Shown here: one piece after another, positions 52,273-63,047 of the stretch
Numbering within the stretch: the stretch's first letter is position 1
Layout of the letters: the number at the start of each line of letters is the position of its first letter
Assembly (NCBI GenBank): GCA_027924585.1
Contig: BSBM01000424.1
Coordinates: 124,001-188,000, forward strand
DNA: 64,000 nucleotides
Reading direction: 5' to 3'
From: Larix kaempferi
Lineage: Eukaryota > Streptophyta > Pinopsida > Pinales > Pinaceae
Made by a program: the position numbers and the translations under genes
Notes under the pieces: generated by a model
What the model was told of the DNA's origin: nothing
Database searches by the model: none
The model's input: the letters and a program-made list of their open reading frames with translations, nothing else

Positions 52273-54297
52273 TCAAACCAGTTTAGCGTTGGGATACGTT
52301 CTAATCTCATGTTCAACAATGTGGGGGTTTATTCCTAGCATCTCGTCATATGACCAGGTGAAAGCTTCCCGGAGTTTTGTAAACAATTCAATGTAAATAG
52401 AAATCTCCTCGGGAGTGCAATCGTCACTGATGTAGACATTCTCAACTATTCCGGGAGTACGAGAGATATTGATCGACGTAGTTGGGGAAATTTTAGCCAT
52501 ATTCCCTTCCGCAAAAACATCATGTGACTCCAAAAGAGCGACAGGGTGACCAACCATCTCTGCTAGAGTCGTCCTAAACTCTTCTTGTTCAGCGAGCTCG
52601 AGTTTGGGAAGGAAATAAGAACGATGGCGCATATCTTCCCAAGGTCTCTCACTACCACACATGGCCTCCATAATAGCTTCATCAGAAGGCAAAGTATCAT
52701 CGAGGCAATCATGGGAACAAGACGAGTTGGCTGCCCAAACCGGTAGCGTAACTAGATCTTCCTCAACTGTCTTGGAAGAAGAGAGATCCGGTTCTGTAGT
52801 GGCTTGTTGAATATGTTGATAAGCAAGCTCAACTACAGACAGTGGCATAAACATCCCGAAATGCGTAATGTTTCCAGATGAGGAACTCGTGGACAGTAAA
52901 TTCCATGGATCATCAAAATAGGAAGTCCGGAATGACTTATTATGCGAAGGAGGAGACGCATCGTCGGCAATGGTTCTAATAAAATTCATAGGTGCGGCAA
53001 AATCATAAGTTCCCATCAATGAAGGGTACATGCCAACACCCATGTTCCCAGTTGCCGGCTGAGAATGAGTAACCTGCAGGACTATGGATCCCATGGATGC
53101 TGTGGAAGAGGAGTTAACGTAATCCAGCTGATCGATGGTCACAATCTTGCCTTCGTGAGGAAAGCAGATAACTCTGAATATAGTGGATGCGACAGCTTTC
53201 ATGGCATACATCCAATTCCAACCCAGTAAAAGGTTGTAGTCGATGGGCACATCAACCACCTCGACTTCAATAGGCACAGACTTACCTCCCAAGGAGACAA
53301 CAAGGGAAGGGATAATTCCATGCGGCTTAAATGAACGACCGTCAAATGCAGTGAGCGTGGTTCTAGATGCGAGTAGGGGAGGAGAGCCAAGAGTTTTCCA
53401 ACAAGTTAACGACATTACTGACGCAGAAGCACCTTCGTCAACCATAGTACGTTTGACAAAACTCTGAAGGAACACCACCCGGATTTGAAAAGCCACATGG
53501 TAAGGTAAGCGAGGTTGGACATCAGTAGTATCGAACTTGATAACAGTGGGACTTCCCCCATCCTGAACTCCTAACGCACTCAAAAGAGCATGCTTCTGAG
53601 AAGGACAGGCTTGCAAGACTTCAAGAGTCGACATGGCACACAGAGTTTGGCCCAAATATTCTACGATGGAGTAGTTGTGGGTGGATCGAGCATTAGGATT
53701 ATGCGTAGAGCACTTAAGAACACCTTTCGGTATCCGCGACATAATATAGGGCTTCTCGATATGCAAGGAATTGTCAGGAGGAGGGGGAGGATCACTCCCC
53801 AAATTGGGTTGTGGTGCATCATAATTGCGCTGACGAGTGGCAACACTAACCTCTAACTGAATCATGTTCACACATCCATAACCACTAGTATTGGAAGAAG
53901 ACGTTGTCATCTGAGTAGGTCCATAACCAGTGGTGTGAGCATGTGAAGCTATTTTTTGGTGATGAGGTAGGGGATCCTTCAACACAGCTAGGCTGTATGT
54001 CAAGTGCTTCGATGCTTCTTCAATACGAGGAGATAAGTGAGTAAGATGGTCTTCCCCACAGAGCTTGCAAGGAAACTTCACCTTACGCCTAGGTTTACGG
54101 TCTTCACCAACATTTCCGCCTTCCCGAGGAGGGTTGGAATTATCCTTACGGGGGGTATTGCGATTGCTATTGTTATTCCCATTGTTTCCACCCTTACGAT
54201 TATTTCTCCCCTTTTTCTTACCACCAGGTTGCTGGTTACCTGATTGGTTCGTCGTTTGCACACTGTGTACATTGGACGATGGGGTGGAAGTGGACAA
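52273..54297 (-). pseudogene. Element C nucleocapsid-protease polyprotein segment
   Basis: 674 codons open. Amino part is Asn-, Gly- and Lys-rich (GGKKKGRNNRKGGNNGNNNS), then a zinc knuckle FPCKLCGEDHLTHLSP in which the last cysteine is serine. Protease: RTMVDEGASASVMSLTCW, the D-x-G-A form usual in Tat/Ogre/Athila-like elements, closed by IDYNLLLGWNWMYAM. A long linker of about 250 residues leads to YIELFTKLREAFTWSYDEML, the start of RT. The segment ends TGA at 52273, after which the frame goes on (LRAVNPRKAA). The ATG at 54297 is only the first after a frameshift from gag. Whether the shift is a mutation or programmed cannot be said. Confidence 0.85.
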
Positions 54298-54309
54298 GGT
54301 GTGAACCTG

Positions 54310-56395
54310 TCTGGGAGTAGACTGGTTAGAGACAAATTCTGCATTTGATTAGCTACCAAATCTACAGGGCGAGTGCTTGCAGATCCTACAATGTCATTGG
54401 CATGCGGTTCAGGAACTGACGTGGGCTCATGGTGTGTGCGCGGTGCGTCAGGGATGATGTCATACAAAATGCCAAACTGAGAGTATAATAAGTCTAACTG
54501 CTAGACTTTCAAGATAGCTTGTTCCTCAGTCACAATGTCGGACATCAAAACATCCTTAGCAATGTATGGGAGTAGAGACTTGAGGAACCATTCCAACAGG
54601 AACTCTGGAGGAATGTTGGCTTTCACTAACCTCTTCCGCCGATGCCACTCTTGAATGTGGTCAGAAATATGTGTGGCCTTGTTCTAACAGAAGGTAGATA
54701 AAAGTTCAGTAGCAGTATCATAGTGAACCGGCAACTGGAAATGATCTAAGAAAACCAAAGCGATCTTGTTAAAACCCCTATAAGTGTTTACAGGCAAATC
54801 GATGTACCACTTCGCGGCTGCCCTCGTGAGGGTGTGTTGAAATAGTCGCGATCTAATGGAATCATGATTCAATGAGTTGGAGGAGCACCAAAGGTGGAAT
54901 GTCGTGACATGATCGCCTGGGTCCTCACCACCTTTCCCCTCAAACTTAGGAATGTCCTAAGGGAGCTTGGTAGGGACCGGGGGCCAAGTAGGGTCGTGAC
55001 ACACCGGATCATTCGTGAGCTTCAAAAGATTTGGAATATTCAAGCGTGCAAGGAACGGGAGCTGAGGCTGGAAAGCTTGATTATAAGCCCCCATAAAAGG
55101 TTGGTTAAATGGAACAGTATTATAAGATGGACCAAAAGCTTGCCATGAGGATTAAACTGTTGATAATAAGGACCTGACGGACCATAAGCTTTCCCATGGC
55201 CATAGGATTGATAACCTCCTCCTGCCTGACCCATTTGAGAGTAAGCAAGTATGTGCGTGTTTTGGGCACCTTATTGGGGTGGTGGGTTGTACTGGTGTCT
55301 AGCACCGACTGTGTTATAGTAAGGGTTTCCACCATGAGTATGGGGCATATATGTACTATTTATAGTGGGAACCATGTTGTAATGGCCATAATGGTATGGT
55401 ATGTTCCCACCCCCAGCATTAGGATTAGCTTGAGCAATCGTGTGGTGACCAGAAGCATGAGATGTATTCCCAACCCCAATATTGGTGTTACTAGTAGCAG
55501 GGATGGTGGCGTTATGTCCATGTGGATAGGATATATTCCCACCCCCTACATTAGCATTACTAGTGGTGGTAGTGGACGCAAAAGTATGTGGTATATGTCC
55601 ACCCCCGTGGTTGGGAGGAGCATTAACATCCGTAAAAGTAGTCCTGGGTTGACAAGTAGAGGCATGCGTATTAGGTGGTGGATGGCGAGTCGTGTTTCGA
55701 ACAACGTTCCTATTAGGTTGGGAAATCCTAGGAGGTGGTATTCTTCCAACATTAGCATCGTTAGGAGGAACATGACCAGTCCCCATACTATGTGTGTGAG
55801 TAGACAACGTAGTGCCCCCAGTGAGGGTAGTGCCCCTAGTGGGTATAGTATGGCTAACACCATGACTAGTGCTAATGTGACTACCAAACGTAGTGGAAGG
55901 TTCAACTGTACTATAACTAGGCATACCAAAAGAGAGTGCGGTTGGGTTGATCGTAGGACCAGTGTCATCATGGAACTCTGGCATCCCCTATCTATAACTG
56001 CGTGGAAATGAAGGAACAAACAGATCATCATGTTCTTCGTCCTCGGGTAAGGTTGGCATTCCGCAAAGATAATTATCCGGATTCGAAGGATCGAATGGAT
56101 CTTGTTCAAGTGGATTCGACCAAATCGAACCAGGTTGAGTCTCAGGTGGATCACCTCCCCACGCCTCACGAGGCGTATGGGGATCGAAAGTGTGGTCAAC
56201 TCTACCCGATGGAGTCGAAGGTTTTTCCTCAGTATCAGAATGTGTAGCAGTCATGACGTCTTGGACGTATGTCTTGTAAGAATCTGAAGACTCAGAGGGA
56301 GCCCTCCGACGTCCCCTAGAAACACGGCGTGAAAGCTCGATAGGCTCTAAACCAACCAACCAACAGGATCGGCGGAGAGTAGGGATCCGTGCCAA
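54310..56395 (-). pseudogene. gag: Element C gag
   Basis: Large gag. The amino part (from about 56390) is acidic and Ser/Pro-rich (SDTEEKPSTPSGRVDHTFDP, LPEDEEHDDLFVP). After a TAG at 55985 a His/Asn/Gly/Thr-rich region holds three related 22-26-residue repeats (NANVGGGNISYPHGHN, NTNIGVGNTSHASGHH, NPNAGGGNIPYHYGHY). A TAA at 55268 and a frameshift near 55140 follow, then the capsid core: HDSIRSRLFQHTLTRAAAKW, YIDLPVNTYRGFNKIALVFL, the Tat/Athila-type gag domain. A second frameshift is near 54300. The true start is not clear: the first codon of the open stretch is not an ATG. Confidence 0.8.
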
Positions 56396-58021
56396 GATAT
56401 CTCCGGAGAGAATATATAATCAAAACGTCCCCTAAAGGCCAACTATCGATCAAAAACAGTAAATCAAAAGCACACATCTAGAGAAACTACAGCCAAGAGC
56501 AGACAAACATAGTGTCTAAATGAGCTCCCGACACTAGAGCCAGTATGTCTCGCCTAGGAGAGGCTTGAGACTCCCAAACTATATCCGGAGGGAACAAAAT
56601 CAGTTATAGAGACACCCAGGCTTCACTGCGTGCAAAGGGATGTAACCCTCGGCAACAAACAACTGTGCTGTCTAATCCCTATCTGACTCAGGACACGAAT
56701 AGTATAACCACAGCAAGTACACTGTGCGATACCTAGGTAAGGCAACTATGGTCACCATAATATAAGCAATGCTTAGGAGGACAATCACAGGTGGGATCCA
56801 TCGTATGGGTAGGGTAGCTGAGCCCGAAACTCAATGAGGGTCAAATCCCCCAAGAGTCCCCAGATACGAACAAATCTTGGAAATATCTCCCACGTTCAGC
56901 CGGTATCAGAGGGATATCCCTTCAACCAACCTCCCGTGACCTCGTGCTTAACTCTGGCTTGAGTAGAGCTTCCTAAGAACACTGATCTATACCATGGATT
57001 CCTCCACTTCCTGGTCAGACACCTAATGTTTCGTCTAGTAGTCTTGGATTTTTAATTCACAATGATCTATTCCAAGACTCTAAACCTATGCTAGTTGGTG
57101 TACCCTATAAATAAAATCGGTCTAATCAATTTTAAGATTAAGTGTTAATTTTAATGGCTGTGATTACTCAAGGGATATGATCGTGAAACTAGGGATGTGT
57201 AAGACTCAATAGTATGCAAAATTGTCAAAACCTAGACTCATCTATCCAATGAAAACAATGCCACTAACATGCACAATCAAACCAACGATTTCGAAATAAA
57301 TATGCAATCCTTTTATATTTTTCCAATGCACAATCAGAATCTAAATGAAAGCAGAAAGCACTCAATGCAAGATGCAATACATAAAAGTAATTTTTTTTTT
57401 TTGTATTTTCGTTTATAAACAAAAGGAAAATGCAAAACTATATGTATTTTTTTTTGTATTTTTCAATATATGCAAATGAAAAATATAAGCAAAATCCTAC
57501 TATCTAGTCATGATATGCCACGTATATCACTAAGACAACCAGGCAGATACCAAACAGTAAGACTCAGCCAAAGGAATGAGCTCAAAAGGAAAAAACCAAC
57601 AAGGCTAAATCCAAAGATGGGTAAAAAACCAACAAGGCTCAACCAAGAGAAACGAAGAGTTCTAGTCACAACCAAGGCATGGAACAATCAAGAAACAGGC
57701 CAACAAAGACTTAAGATCAACCAAAACCAACCCAGCAACAACCAAAGGTCATAAATCAACCAAAGCCGGAGTTGTATGCTATTGTCGAAGGAATACCTGC
57801 GGGTACCTGCGAGCAGTAGTGTAAACAGAGGTGGGTATATGCGGGAAGAGCTAAGCTAGCCCGCAGGTGAGGAAAGGTAAATTGGAAAATAGAGATTCCA
57901 ATAGCTCAGAAAAATCAAGTTTTCTATAGTGTATCTCAATGGCAGATAAGTGACACAGAGCTTCGACAAATAGCAACTCTAATTATGGACTAATGCTCAA
58001 AAATCCCCAAAATGGATGTTT
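56396..58021. other. Leader of element C
   Basis: 1.6 kb between the primer site and gag. No gene. It is A-rich on the + strand at 57300-57720, with short direct repeats of AAAACCAACAAGGCT near 57595 and 57627, and a GC-rich CCTGCGGGTACCTGCGAGC piece near 57797. Confidence 0.6.
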
Positions 58022-58039
58022 TCCCCAGCGGAGTCGCCA
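58022..58039 (-). other. Primer binding site of element C (tRNA-Arg type)
   Basis: The - strand reads TGGCGACTCCGCTGGGGA, four bases after the 5' LTR end. From memory this form is complementary to a tRNA-Arg 3' end and is the site reported for Ogre/Tat elements, unlike the tRNA-Met sites of the other elements here. Confidence 0.85.
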
Positions 58040-58043
58040 GTTC

Positions 58044-58967
58044 TGTGTTGGAGAAAAATTACTATGGCTTGGGGTAGACCACAACAGATAGATGACTACT
58101 AGAAATCAACTCAATTCTCAGAACTATGCTATATAAATGACAATGCTAAGATAATGAAGAAGATAACCAACCTCGATTCAAACGTTTGATGTAGATCCCC
58201 GTTGGAGCTTTTCAATCCGTGCACTTGAATCCACAAATTAGTCTTAATAGCCAATATACAACAAGTACATATAATATATAAACGGAATTAAAATCATCAA
58301 TATCAATGGCCCATGATATAACAAGTAAATGCAACCCAATGTAAGATAAACAACATTTACAACATTAATGGACGAGAATATGAGTATTTCTATTAATAAA
58401 CAAGAAGAAGTACAATGTGATACGACCTCTTGCCGGCAACCAATATGAACCAAGATCTGGATCAATCCACTTGTGCCTCCACCACTTAAATCCTCCATGA
58501 ATGGAAAACTCAAACTAGATAAGAGTTTGGAAGGTGAACATAAAGGGTTCACAACTACAAGGATCAATGAGTGGACTCAAGATAGGGCAAAAATCCACTA
58601 GAGTTCTCGTGCTCTTCTTTCTCCTCCCGTCCATAAGCCATATGTGCTCAATATATAGTCCTCTCAAAGGTAAGTGAAAGGATACATCGAGGCATTTTTG
58701 GGGTAGATGGAGAGCCAAAGGTCACCCAATGACCACTTTTTGGGAGTAAAAAGTAATAAACTAGTATTTTTACCATTTTACTTGATACCCGCGGGCTATA
58801 GTGATGCAACTCGCGGGTATGCTTGCTATAGTGATGCAACAAGCGGGTCAGAGGAAAAATGAGGAAATAGTATGTTTGAAGGATATAAAGTGGATCTGAG
58901 TCAGTGAAATGGATCCTACGGGCCAAAGAATGCTGATGCTCACAGGGTGGAAGATTATGTTGTAACA
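58044..58967 (-). mobile_element. 5' LTR of element C
   Basis: 924 bases, on the - strand TGTTACAACATAATC to CTCCAACACA. A TATA-like GACTATATATTGAG lies at about 58647-58660 on the - strand, a candidate promoter, with CTATATATTT at the same place in the 3' LTR. Confidence 0.92.
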
Positions 58968-58972
58968 ATGTG

Positions 58973-59640
58973 GTTCACCGATTGTTTTGGTACCAAAGAA
59001 AGAATGGTACATGGCGGATGTGCATGGACTACAAAGATTTGAACATAATCACAGTAAAGAATAGATATCCTCTTCCTCATATTGATGAAATTTTGGATCA
59101 TTTAAAGAATGCAATTTATTTCTCTAAGTTACACTTGAGAAGTGGTTACCATTATGTCAGAGTCCATGAAAATGATATTTGGAAAACTGCTTTCAAAACG
59201 AAACAAGGTTTGTATGAATGGATGGTTATGCCCTTTGGGATTTGTAATGCTCCCACAACCTTCATTTGGGTTATGAATGATGTATTTAGGCCATTCATTG
59301 ATGACTTTTTAACAGTCTACTTAGATGACATCCTCATATTCAGTCGAACTTGGGAGGATCATGTCAAGCATGTTAAGCAAGTCCTAGATGTCTTAGAAAA
59401 GGATAAATTGTATTTGAATATGTCCAAATGTGAGTTTGGAAAGACATCTTTGGCTTATTTAGGCCACATTGTATGGGATGGTGAACTAAGGATTGATCCC
59501 TCTAAAGTTGAGTTCATTCAAAATTGTCCCAAGTCTACTAATGTAACATAAGTTAGAAGCTTCATGGGGGTAACCCAATATTGGAGGAAGTTCATTGCTA
59601 ACTTCTCATATATTGCTTCTCCTTTGCATGCTTTGACAAG
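58973..59640 (+). pseudogene. Element B reverse transcriptase, second part
   Basis: Resumes B after C: GSPIVLVPKK, then one extra A near 59000 shifts the frame, which is then open as NGTWRMCMDYKDLNIITVKN, SKLHLRSGYHYVRVHENDIW, VMPFGICNAPTTFIWVMNDV and the catalytic TVYLDDILIFSRTW (about 59320). FGKTSLAYLGHIVWDGELRI follows. Stop TAA at 59549, then VRSFMGVTQYWRKFIANFSY. Joined across C, the protein order is complete, confirming that C is an insertion. Confidence 0.88.
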
Positions 59641-60270
59641 TGTGAAATAAGTCTTTTAGTGGGGAGGCAAAGAGCAGAAATACTTCGACACTCTGAAAGG
59701 AAAGATCGGCACAATGCCAGTACTTGCATTTCTAGATCTACAACAACCTTTTGATATTGAAACCGATGCTAGTGGTTATGCCATGGGGGAAGTCTTAATG
59801 CAACATAAGAAACCAATTTTCTATCATTTTGGAATATTTCCTAAAGCATTAGCTAAATATCCCACATATGACAAAGATTTGTATGCATTAGTACAAAGTG
59901 TGAAGAAGTGGAAACATTATCTAATTGGTAAAGAAACAATCATAGATATTGATCATCACCATTACAATATCTTGAATCACAAACTAAGCTACAACAATCA
60001 AGGCACTTTAGACGGATGGGTTTTTTACAACAATTTCACTTAGTCATTAAATATAAAAAGGGAATCCAAAATAAAGTAGTATACATGTTATCAAGACCTC
60101 CAATCAATGCATTTGTTATCTTGCAAAAAGTCCCTTGGATCATGAAAGTTACATTGAACAATATGCTCAGGATGAAGACTTCAAAGATGTGTATGAATAT
60201 TTAATGCATGGCACGCAAACTGAAGAATTGGATTATCATATTAATGATAAGTTATTGTATCATCTTGGAA
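59641..60270 (+). pseudogene. Element B RNase H
   Basis: FDIETDASGYAMGEVLMQHK keeps the first catalytic Asp, followed by YPTYDKDLYALVQSVKKWKH and LIGKETIIDIDHHHYNILNH. The end KYKKGIQNKVVYMLSRPP has Tyr-Met where Ala-Asp is usual, so the last acid is lost. A frame change and stops separate these blocks. Confidence 0.8.
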
Positions 60271-61480
60271 AAATTTGTATTCCATAGAGTAAAAGAGTTC
60301 ATGTAATTAGAGAAGCTCATACTTCTCTTATATCTGGTCAATTTGGTGTAGGCAAGACAATAGCTTAGCTTCATAGGTATTGTCATTAGCATCGGATGAA
60401 TGAAACTATATCCAAATATGTAAAGGGATGTGTTATGTGTGCTACAAGTAAGCCAAGTAACATAAAATTGGGCTTGTACACTCCACTCCTTGTACCTTCT
60501 CGTCCATGGGAAAGTGTGTCTATGGATTTTGTGGGAGGGATACCTATGTCTAGGAAAGGTGATGATTACTTGTATGTGGTTGTGGATAGATTCAATAAAA
60601 TGTGCAACTTAATTCCTTGTAGAAAGTAGGTCACAACAAAGTTGACTGCTCAGTTGTTCTTCCAGTATGTTTGGGTTCATTTTGGATTACCCACTTCTAT
60701 TGTATCTGATTGGGACTCCTGTTTCCTTGGGAATTTTTGGTCATCTTTGTGGGAACTTATGGACACTAAGTTGAAGAAGATCAATTCCTTTCATCCACAA
60801 ACTGATTGTCAAACTGAAGTAATCAATCGCACAGTGGTACATCTACTATGTGGATATTGTTCTAAGCATCCTAAGCTTTGGGATGAACAGCCTCACTATG
60901 TACAACATGCCTACAACTGTGCCATTCATTCTTCTACACAGACATCTCCATTTGAGACATGTTTTAGATACTTTCCAAAGTCTCGTTTAGACTTTGTTTA
61001 TGAGAAATATTATGTGGAAGATGGACAAGTTGATGCGGACAAGGCCTTAAAGTTCATCCAACAGATCCCATTGGTACACCATGCAGTACAGGACCAATTG
61101 GAGAAGAGGCAAGTCAAGTACAAGACATGACATGACAAGCATCAAGTGGATCATCATTTCCAAGTTGGTGATCAAGTCTGGCTTCATATCAGCAAAGATC
61201 GACTTAAACGTGAAGGTAAAAATCTTAAACCACTTAGGTATGGACCCTTCACAATTTTGGACAAATTTGGTAACAATGCTTTCCGATTAGATTTACCTCC
61301 TTAGATGCAGATGCATACCATTGTGAAAGTGGAAAACTCGAAATTGTATGAGCCTCCCATGATCATGGATCAAGAGGATATTGTACATATTCCTTCTGTA
61401 GATGATTTTGCACCTGAATATCTTGATGAGTTGTAGGAGACATCATTCTTGGTAGAAGAATAAGGACTTTATGAAGAGGA
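60271..61480 (+). pseudogene. Element B integrase
   Basis: Zinc-binding half around 60300-60460 (HRYCH, stop, HRMNETISKYVKGCVMCATS). Core: RPWESVSMDFVGGIPMSRKG, VVVDRFNKMCNLIPC, a stop at 60627, VSDWDSCFLGNFWSSLWELM (second Asp in SDWD) and FHPQTDCQTEVINRTVV (Glu). The carboxyl part HDKHQVDHHFQVGDQVWLHI and LRYGPFTILDKFGNNAFRLD is the GPY/F domain. It ends with an acidic tail (DEL, stop, ETSFLVEE). No chromodomain was recognised. At least five stops. Confidence 0.85.
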
Positions 61481-61618
61481 GATGTGGAATATATTTGTGT
61501 GGGTATGAAAGGAATGCATTCAAGAAAAACATGATGGATAGAGACCAGAAAGGTGAGGGAGTTGTACCCTCACCTGTTTGTTGAATAATTCCAGGCTTTT
61601 GGTGGTCCAAAAGCTTCT

Positions 61619-61628
61619 AGTGGGGAGG
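61619..61628 (+). other. Polypurine tract of element B
   Basis: AGTGGGGAGG two bases before the 3' LTR start TGATCTAGGAGG. Confidence 0.8.
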
Positions 61629-62080
61629 TTTGATCTAGGAGGATCTCCCAAATGATCAAAATAAAGTATTCAAATGATAAACAAAATCATGTCATTCCGT
61701 AGGGATCACCAATATATTTCCGATGATGCTCATTTCATAAAAAAAAGGACTTCGGACATGGAAGATATCACGTTCTAAAATTTCAGCAAGACTGGTAAAA
61801 TGGAAAAAAGGGGGTGCCACATGGCACCACTGAAAGGCTAACACATAGCCTGTACAGGTGGACCATACTACTGACATGACACGTTCATAGAGAACCATGT
61901 GGCAGGTGTTTTGGAAAGATAGGTTGAAGTGGCAGTTGAGCTGGCTACCACGTGGAACTCTTACCATGTGACACTTGGCAAGGTTTTTGTATATGTGACA
62001 GTTACATGGACCAACTGGAGGCTACCACGTGGCAGTCCGGTTGGCCACTTCATGGACCTATTCAACAAAAAGAATGGAAA

Positions 62081-62143
62081 TCCAGGAGGATCAAACCCCG
62101 GACCACCCACCATATAATCCTATGCTCTAACCACTCCGCCACA
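62081..62143 (-). other. tRNA-like segment 1 in the 3' LTR of B
   Basis: On the - strand TGTGGCGGAGTGGTTAGAGC (A box) and CCGGGGTTTGATCC (B box). This copy is closer to a tRNA consensus than the one at 35360. Confidence 0.55.
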
Positions 62144-62359
62144 CATGTTCCTTGTTATACTATGTGTTAAAACTTTTATTTAAAGTTTAACCTTGGGCAG
62201 TTTTTTAAAGGGGTAGGACCAAGGGCTTATCCCTCGGCCCGGTGATCCATATTATATTCCATACAACCAACTGTGAGATATTATGTTATAGTGGAGTTTC
62301 AAATATAGCCCACTGGATATACTATATATATTATATTAAAAAACATTGTAACGTGGTAG

Positions 62360-62426
62360 GATCCTGTGGGGTTTGACCCCAGGACCTCCGGTATGAAACT
62401 CACCAGACATACCACTTTGCCAATGC
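62360..62426 (-). other. tRNA-like segment 2 in the 3' LTR of B
   Basis: On the - strand ATTGGCAAAGTGGTATGTC (A box, D arm), GGTGAGTTTCATACC (anticodon-arm-like hairpin) and TGGGGTCAAACCCCA (perfect T-arm hairpin with B box). The best tRNA-like fold in the window, but its acceptor stem does not close. Confidence 0.55.
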
Positions 62427-63047
62427 CTTCGGGCTTGACAATAGTTTCTATAATATAATTTTAAATTTAAGCAGGATTTTGTATTAACATGGGCGTGCCA
62501 TCCATGGGCACCCAATGACCCTTTTTTGGTATTATTTGAATTGTGGTTCAAATCTCGGCCCAAGTACAAAGCTGGAACGAATACTGAGACAACAAGGTAC
62601 AAGAACATATCCTGAGGCAGGATTTCGTACAGTCTATACAGTGCAGGAAGGCTTTGTCTTGAATTGTGTTCCAGGGTAGGTCCCAGGCAAAGTATGTAGT
62701 GTTTATACTCAAATTTCACGATTTTTCGAGACAAACGCAGTGGTTCAGTTTGATTTTTCATAAAATAGTCTGAATTTCAGAGTGTCCTCGGCATTGATGT
62801 AAATTGCAGCATTTGAAGAAATTAATAAAATATGTCTCATTAGAAGGGGCTCGGAGACGTAGTCCTTTATGGAGGAACTCCGTTATCAGTCGTCGTCTTA
62901 GATTATGGTTTGCATATTTATTATTTTGTATTCTTTATGCTTATGTGCTCTTTTAAATATTTCCATTTTAAATCCTTTTAAAGGTTGACCTGTTGAAGCA
63001 TTTACACATAAATATTGGTTAATTAACGATCGTGAAAATTCAGATCA

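Larger units (their letters stand above)
38369..58967 (-). mobile_element. Element C: Tat/Ogre-like gypsy with second RNase H and antisense gene
   Basis: LTRs 38369-39295 (3') and 58044-58967 (5'), duplication ATGTG (38364-38368, 58968-58972), an 18-base tRNA-Arg-type primer site and a polypurine tract. Its own length is about 14.5 kb without D. On the - strand it carries a long gag, knuckle-protease, RT-RNase H, integrase and, after integrase, an archaeal-type RNase H. On the + strand a plant mobile domain gene lies between that and the 3' LTR. The protein motifs (TMVDEGAS-type protease, CPKDNFPTPFIDQI) are those of Tat/Ogre-like elements. LTRs differ by about 5-7% in the part compared. Confidence 0.93.
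34936..63047 (+). mobile_element. Element B: old gypsy retrotransposon, outermost of a three-level nest
   Basis: LTRs 34936-36330 and 61631-63047 (TG...CA), perfect 5-bp target duplication GGCCT (34931-34935, 63048-63052), degenerate primer site, gag-pol in one reading frame with several stops, and a polypurine tract. Its own length is about 7.5 kb after removing element C. LTR identity is only about 85% by eye, the lowest of the three levels. It is split in RT by C. Clade uncertain; no chromodomain was recognised. Confidence 0.9.
61631..63047 (+). mobile_element. 3' LTR of element B
   Basis: 1417 bases, TGATCTAGGAGG to AATTCAGATCA, followed by the target duplication GGCCT. Much diverged from the 5' LTR. 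Confidence 0.88.

Noticed and set aside
57470-57754. + strand Lys/Gln/Asn-rich ORF of 94 codons in C's leader
   Set aside because: Product of an A-rich stretch with short direct repeats; opposite to the element and without a domain.
62360-62426. A possible functional tRNA gene in B's LTR
   Set aside because: D, anticodon and T arms can be drawn but the acceptor stem does not pair and the copy in the other LTR is diverged; reported only as tRNA-like.
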